This document shows, piece after piece, positions 61,506 through 64,000 of a stretch of 64,000 bases of DNA. The position numbers were made by a program, and so were the translations under genes. Within the stretch, counting starts at the first letter, position 1, and every line of letters starts with the position of its first letter. This stretch comes from Phascolarctos cinereus (taxonomy: Eukaryota > Chordata > Mammalia > Diprotodontia > Phascolarctidae), in contig NW_018344158.1 in NCBI RefSeq assembly GCF_002099425.1, positions 4,435,001-4,499,000 of the forward strand, given 5' to 3'. The notes below the pieces were generated by a model. The model did not search any database. It was not told the origin of the DNA and saw only the letters and a list, made by a program, of their open reading frames with translations.

Positions 61506-63000
61506 GGATTAGATGGGGAAAGGACTGTCTTTCTGAAAGGTTTTTTTAAAAGGAAATTTGACTTTCAAGGGGGGTTTTAAACCTGTAGTGCATAGGGGTA
61601 AATCTGCCCCAAGTTTCTGAAGGGCATGGAATTCTATTGTCCTTTCACTAGTCCCAGACTGCCAAAGAAGCCCTGTCAAAAATCTTGACACAAAGCAAAC
61701 ATACCAGCCCTCTATGAATAATTTGCTTCCTGCCAAATCAAATGAACACCTTTCAGCATGTGTCTCCACTGGCACCCAAGCCAGGGTAAACAGCATGGCC
61801 AAGGTTGGGAGAGACAAAGTGGAGTGCCCTGATGCTCAAGGTGAAGAAGCTCCCTGGAAAGGGGGCAGCCTTGCTAAGTATTGCCTAGAAGAAGAGATTC
61901 TTGTTGGCCTTTGGCAGGCTTGCCTAACCAATGCATGACACTTCTGGGGCTCCAGGGCCATGAATGGCAGCCCAAGGCATAGCTTTCATGTTAAATAGAA
62001 CAGGGATTGCTAAAGTTAAAAAATAAAATTTTAACTGAATTCTTAAACAACCAACTAAGGAAAGAGAGAAGAGTGGAGGGGTTACAGAGAAGAAGAGAGA
62101 GAATAAGGCTGGGAGGAACTTCAGACCAGAATTATTACAATTTTTAAAAGACATCTCCATAACTATGATGCCTGTTTCTTCTGAGTTACTGTCACTTGTC
62201 TCAAGCCATGCTGGCTAAGCTGTCCAGAGTATTATCATCTCAACCAGACCACAGGAAGAGAAATCCATCTTGTCTTTTTGCTTGCTTGGTCAGATGTTTC
62301 TGCAGGCTTGCAAGTTGTCTCCTTAAGTAATCATTCATTTGTAGAGATGCTGAGAAATATTATACTTTCTTGGATTAATTTTCTATTCTTATTTTCATCC
62401 CTTTGGGTCTTTGGGTTATGAAATATTTTAGTATTGGACTTTGTGCCTTTGGAAATAAAAGATCCCTTCTACTATTATCCCTAGGTACAAAGACATAAAA
62501 ATTTGGTATTGAAAATTTATTTGTAAATTTTCCCATGTGCTGGACCACAAGTGGAAGGTCCATTCCATATGTACATAAAATTCTAAAAATACAAAAATGA
62601 CAGAAAGTGAGGTCAGGTGTGAGTGTGCCTTCTACAGGAATGTGAACTTTTAAGTGACAAAATATGTCAAGAATACCAAAGGGTGCTACCCCATCACCCA
62701 TTGGGTAAACTAACAAATATTGATTTACATGTGCTAAAATAAGCCCCAAAGTCTTCATTAATTTACTTCAGGGATAATAACCAAGCTATTCATAATTACC
62801 TAAAATGCAAAGTAGCCTTTGAAACATAAAGAATGAAAGAGATCAAATGAGAACCTATCTACAAATCACTTTGCAAATCTTAAAGGTTCACAGAAGTGTG
62901 AGGGATTGTATTTTTTATGGAATTATGATATTTTGTCCCTGTGGGGAGCTTCAGGAAAGGAGTGGCCCTCTACCAACACAACTCTCCACTCTGGAAATTT
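61505..63000. other. Single-copy sequence
   Basis: About 1.5 kb, the longest stretch here without a recognised repeat. Frames of 74-127 codons (61509-61817, 61714-61938, 61924-62160, 62375-62758) overlap or lack domains. No exon is supported. A degraded MIR 3' end may lie at 62840-62890. Confidence 0.45.
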
Positions 63001-63004
63001 AGAG

Positions 63005-63192
63005 ATGGGGTTCTTAACTGGAGGGGACTAGGAGCTTTTTTAAAAAAACTATTTTGATAGCTATATTTAATATAATTGATCATATGTATTTCATTTTACA
63101 CATTTAAAATTTAAAATTCTGTGAAAGAATCCATAGACTTCACCAGAGGCTGTCAAAGGGGTTCATGACCTAATAAAGGTCAAGAACCCCTG
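63005..63192. mobile_element. hAT-like MITE (CAGGGGTTCTT family), copy 3
   Basis: GGGGTTCTTAACTGG at the left and AAGGTCAAGAACCCCTG at the right form the inverted ends. The interior (TATTTTGATAGCTATATTT, TTCATTTTACACATTTAAAA, CCATAGACTTCACCAGAGGC) matches the other two copies and is the best preserved. Confidence 0.75.
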
Positions 63193-63204
63193 ACTTCTAG
63201 TCTT

Positions 63205-63325
63205 TCAGACCAACCTCGGCGAGGGAGGTGATGGGACTTGACCAGAGAGATGCAGACAGTATGTGTCATTTGCAGAAATGGAGTCCAGGCTTGGATAGTA
63301 TAAAGGCCAGCTTTCTGTCCTCTCT
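63205..63325 (-). repeat. MIR fragment
   Basis: GGTGATGGGACTTGACCAGA, then GGAGTCCAGGCTTGG and GCCAGCTTTCTGTCC. Weak. Confidence 0.45.
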
Positions 63326-63394
63326 ATGGTCCTCCACAAAACAAATTCATTAAGGAGTTTTTTTAGTTGTTTGGGTTTTTTTTTTATTCCTCAG

Positions 63395-63455
63395 AAAAGG
63401 TTAAAGCAGAGCCTGGCACATTAGAACCCCTTAATAAATGTTTGTGGATGGATTG
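63395..63455 (+). repeat. L2 3' terminus
   Basis: GCAGAGCCTGGCACATTAG, then CCCCTTAATAAATGTTTGTG. Confidence 0.65.
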
Positions 63456-64000
63456 CTTCTAAAGCAATTATCAGCAGTACACTTATTATTACACTTGCCT
63501 GAAAAATAGCCAATAAAAATTGATATCAGACTAAGGTCCAACTAAAAACTCCACTGATCCTTAAAAATGTAATCTTGAAATACCCTAGGATAAAACTCAG
63601 AAGAATACCCAAAGTTCCTCCTCCCTACTGTTCAGCACACCCTGGACAAAGATTTAGTTTCTTCAAAAGAATAGAATCCTAAAACAGGTTGCCATTAGAC
63701 TTCAGCGTAAAGCTCCCCTGGAGCATGCTCTGTTCCAATAAACAAAATCTTTCCCCTCTTAGACCCGGAGGTGACATTCACAAACAAGCCTGCCCTTCAC
63801 AATATCCGCTTCTCTCTCCTCACTTAGGGCAAAATGGGACCAGAAAGGGATGCAATGGAGGAAGCTTTGTCAGAACCCCTGGAAATCACCCAGCATGGCC
63901 TTTGGGGTGCCTGAAACACGACACAAAGCAGGGCACTTTCCAAGCTTGCTAATTTCCAGTGAGCCTTTGCCAAATAAGGAGGTATTACTGCATATATGCA
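63455..64000. other. Single-copy sequence to window end
   Basis: No repeat or gene is recognised. The 87-codon frame (63689-63952) has no domain. Confidence 0.4.

Noticed and set aside
1-64000. Endogenous retrovirus, LTR or other virus-derived element
   Set aside because: I found no LTR pair, primer-binding site or gag/pol/env-like stretch. RT-like traces all fit L1, CR1/L3 or RTE LINEs.
1-64000. CRISPR array, operon or other prokaryotic system
   Set aside because: SINE, LINE and MIR density shows mammalian DNA. The tandem repeats are microsatellites without spacers.

Overview
This window reads as gene-poor mammalian nuclear DNA from a marsupial (metatherian). I can support no protein-coding exon, tRNA gene, rRNA gene or CRISPR array. 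The longest open frames (about 110-153 codons) lie in simple repeats, in transposon remnants, or on opposite strands of the same segment. None shows a recognisable domain or a convincing exon structure. The marsupial assignment rests on the repeats: tRNA-derived SINEs that begin GGGGCAGCTAGGTGG and end in an A-rich tail, SINEs with an RTE-like 3' tail (GCCAAGAAAACCCCAAATGG), very many L2, L3/CR1 and MIR/MIR3 copies, and L1 ORF2 fragments of the type I recall from opossum and Australian marsupials. All repeat names come from memory of consensus sequences, not from a database search, and the species is not resolved.

Layout. 1-3.7 kb: L2, L3 and L1 fragments, MIRs and a (GT)21 tract. 3.7-8.2 kb: two L3/CR1 copies; the second is broken up by an inverted L3 piece, a MIR whose tail became a 300-bp trinucleotide repeat, a MIR3 piece and an antisense L1 piece. 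8.2-12 kb: mostly single-copy DNA with one candidate conserved element (about 9.09-9.21 kb), an RTE-clade LINE remnant and a MIR. 12-22.7 kb: an antisense L3 copy split by a hAT-type MITE, then alternating MIR/L2 and single-copy DNA. 22.7-24.6 kb: a mariner-type hairpin MITE, a (GGAA)28 array and a young-looking SINE with a perfect target-site duplication. 25-35 kb: a MIR/L2-dense stretch. 35-37.4 kb: a 400-bp polypurine tract next to the best candidate conserved non-coding block. 37.4-49 kb: MIR, L2, L3 and SINE copies, two copies of a palindromic hAT MITE, a second MITE, and a pair of X-box-like motifs near 49.1 kb. 49-64 kb: L2 and MIR copies around an A+T-rich block holding a decayed L1 ORF2, then MIR clusters and largely single-copy DNA to the end.

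How it fits together: this is most likely intergenic or large-intron sequence whose structure is set by layered transposon insertions. Nested insertions give a relative order: L3, L2 and L1 are hosts; MIR/MIR3, tRNA-SINEs and MITEs are guests. Any function would be cis-regulatory, in the few non-repetitive A/T-motif-rich blocks. I recognised no endogenous retrovirus, LTR or other capsid/envelope-bearing element. I found no evidence of a previously undescribed system; the regulatory candidates are inferences that need cross-species alignment.
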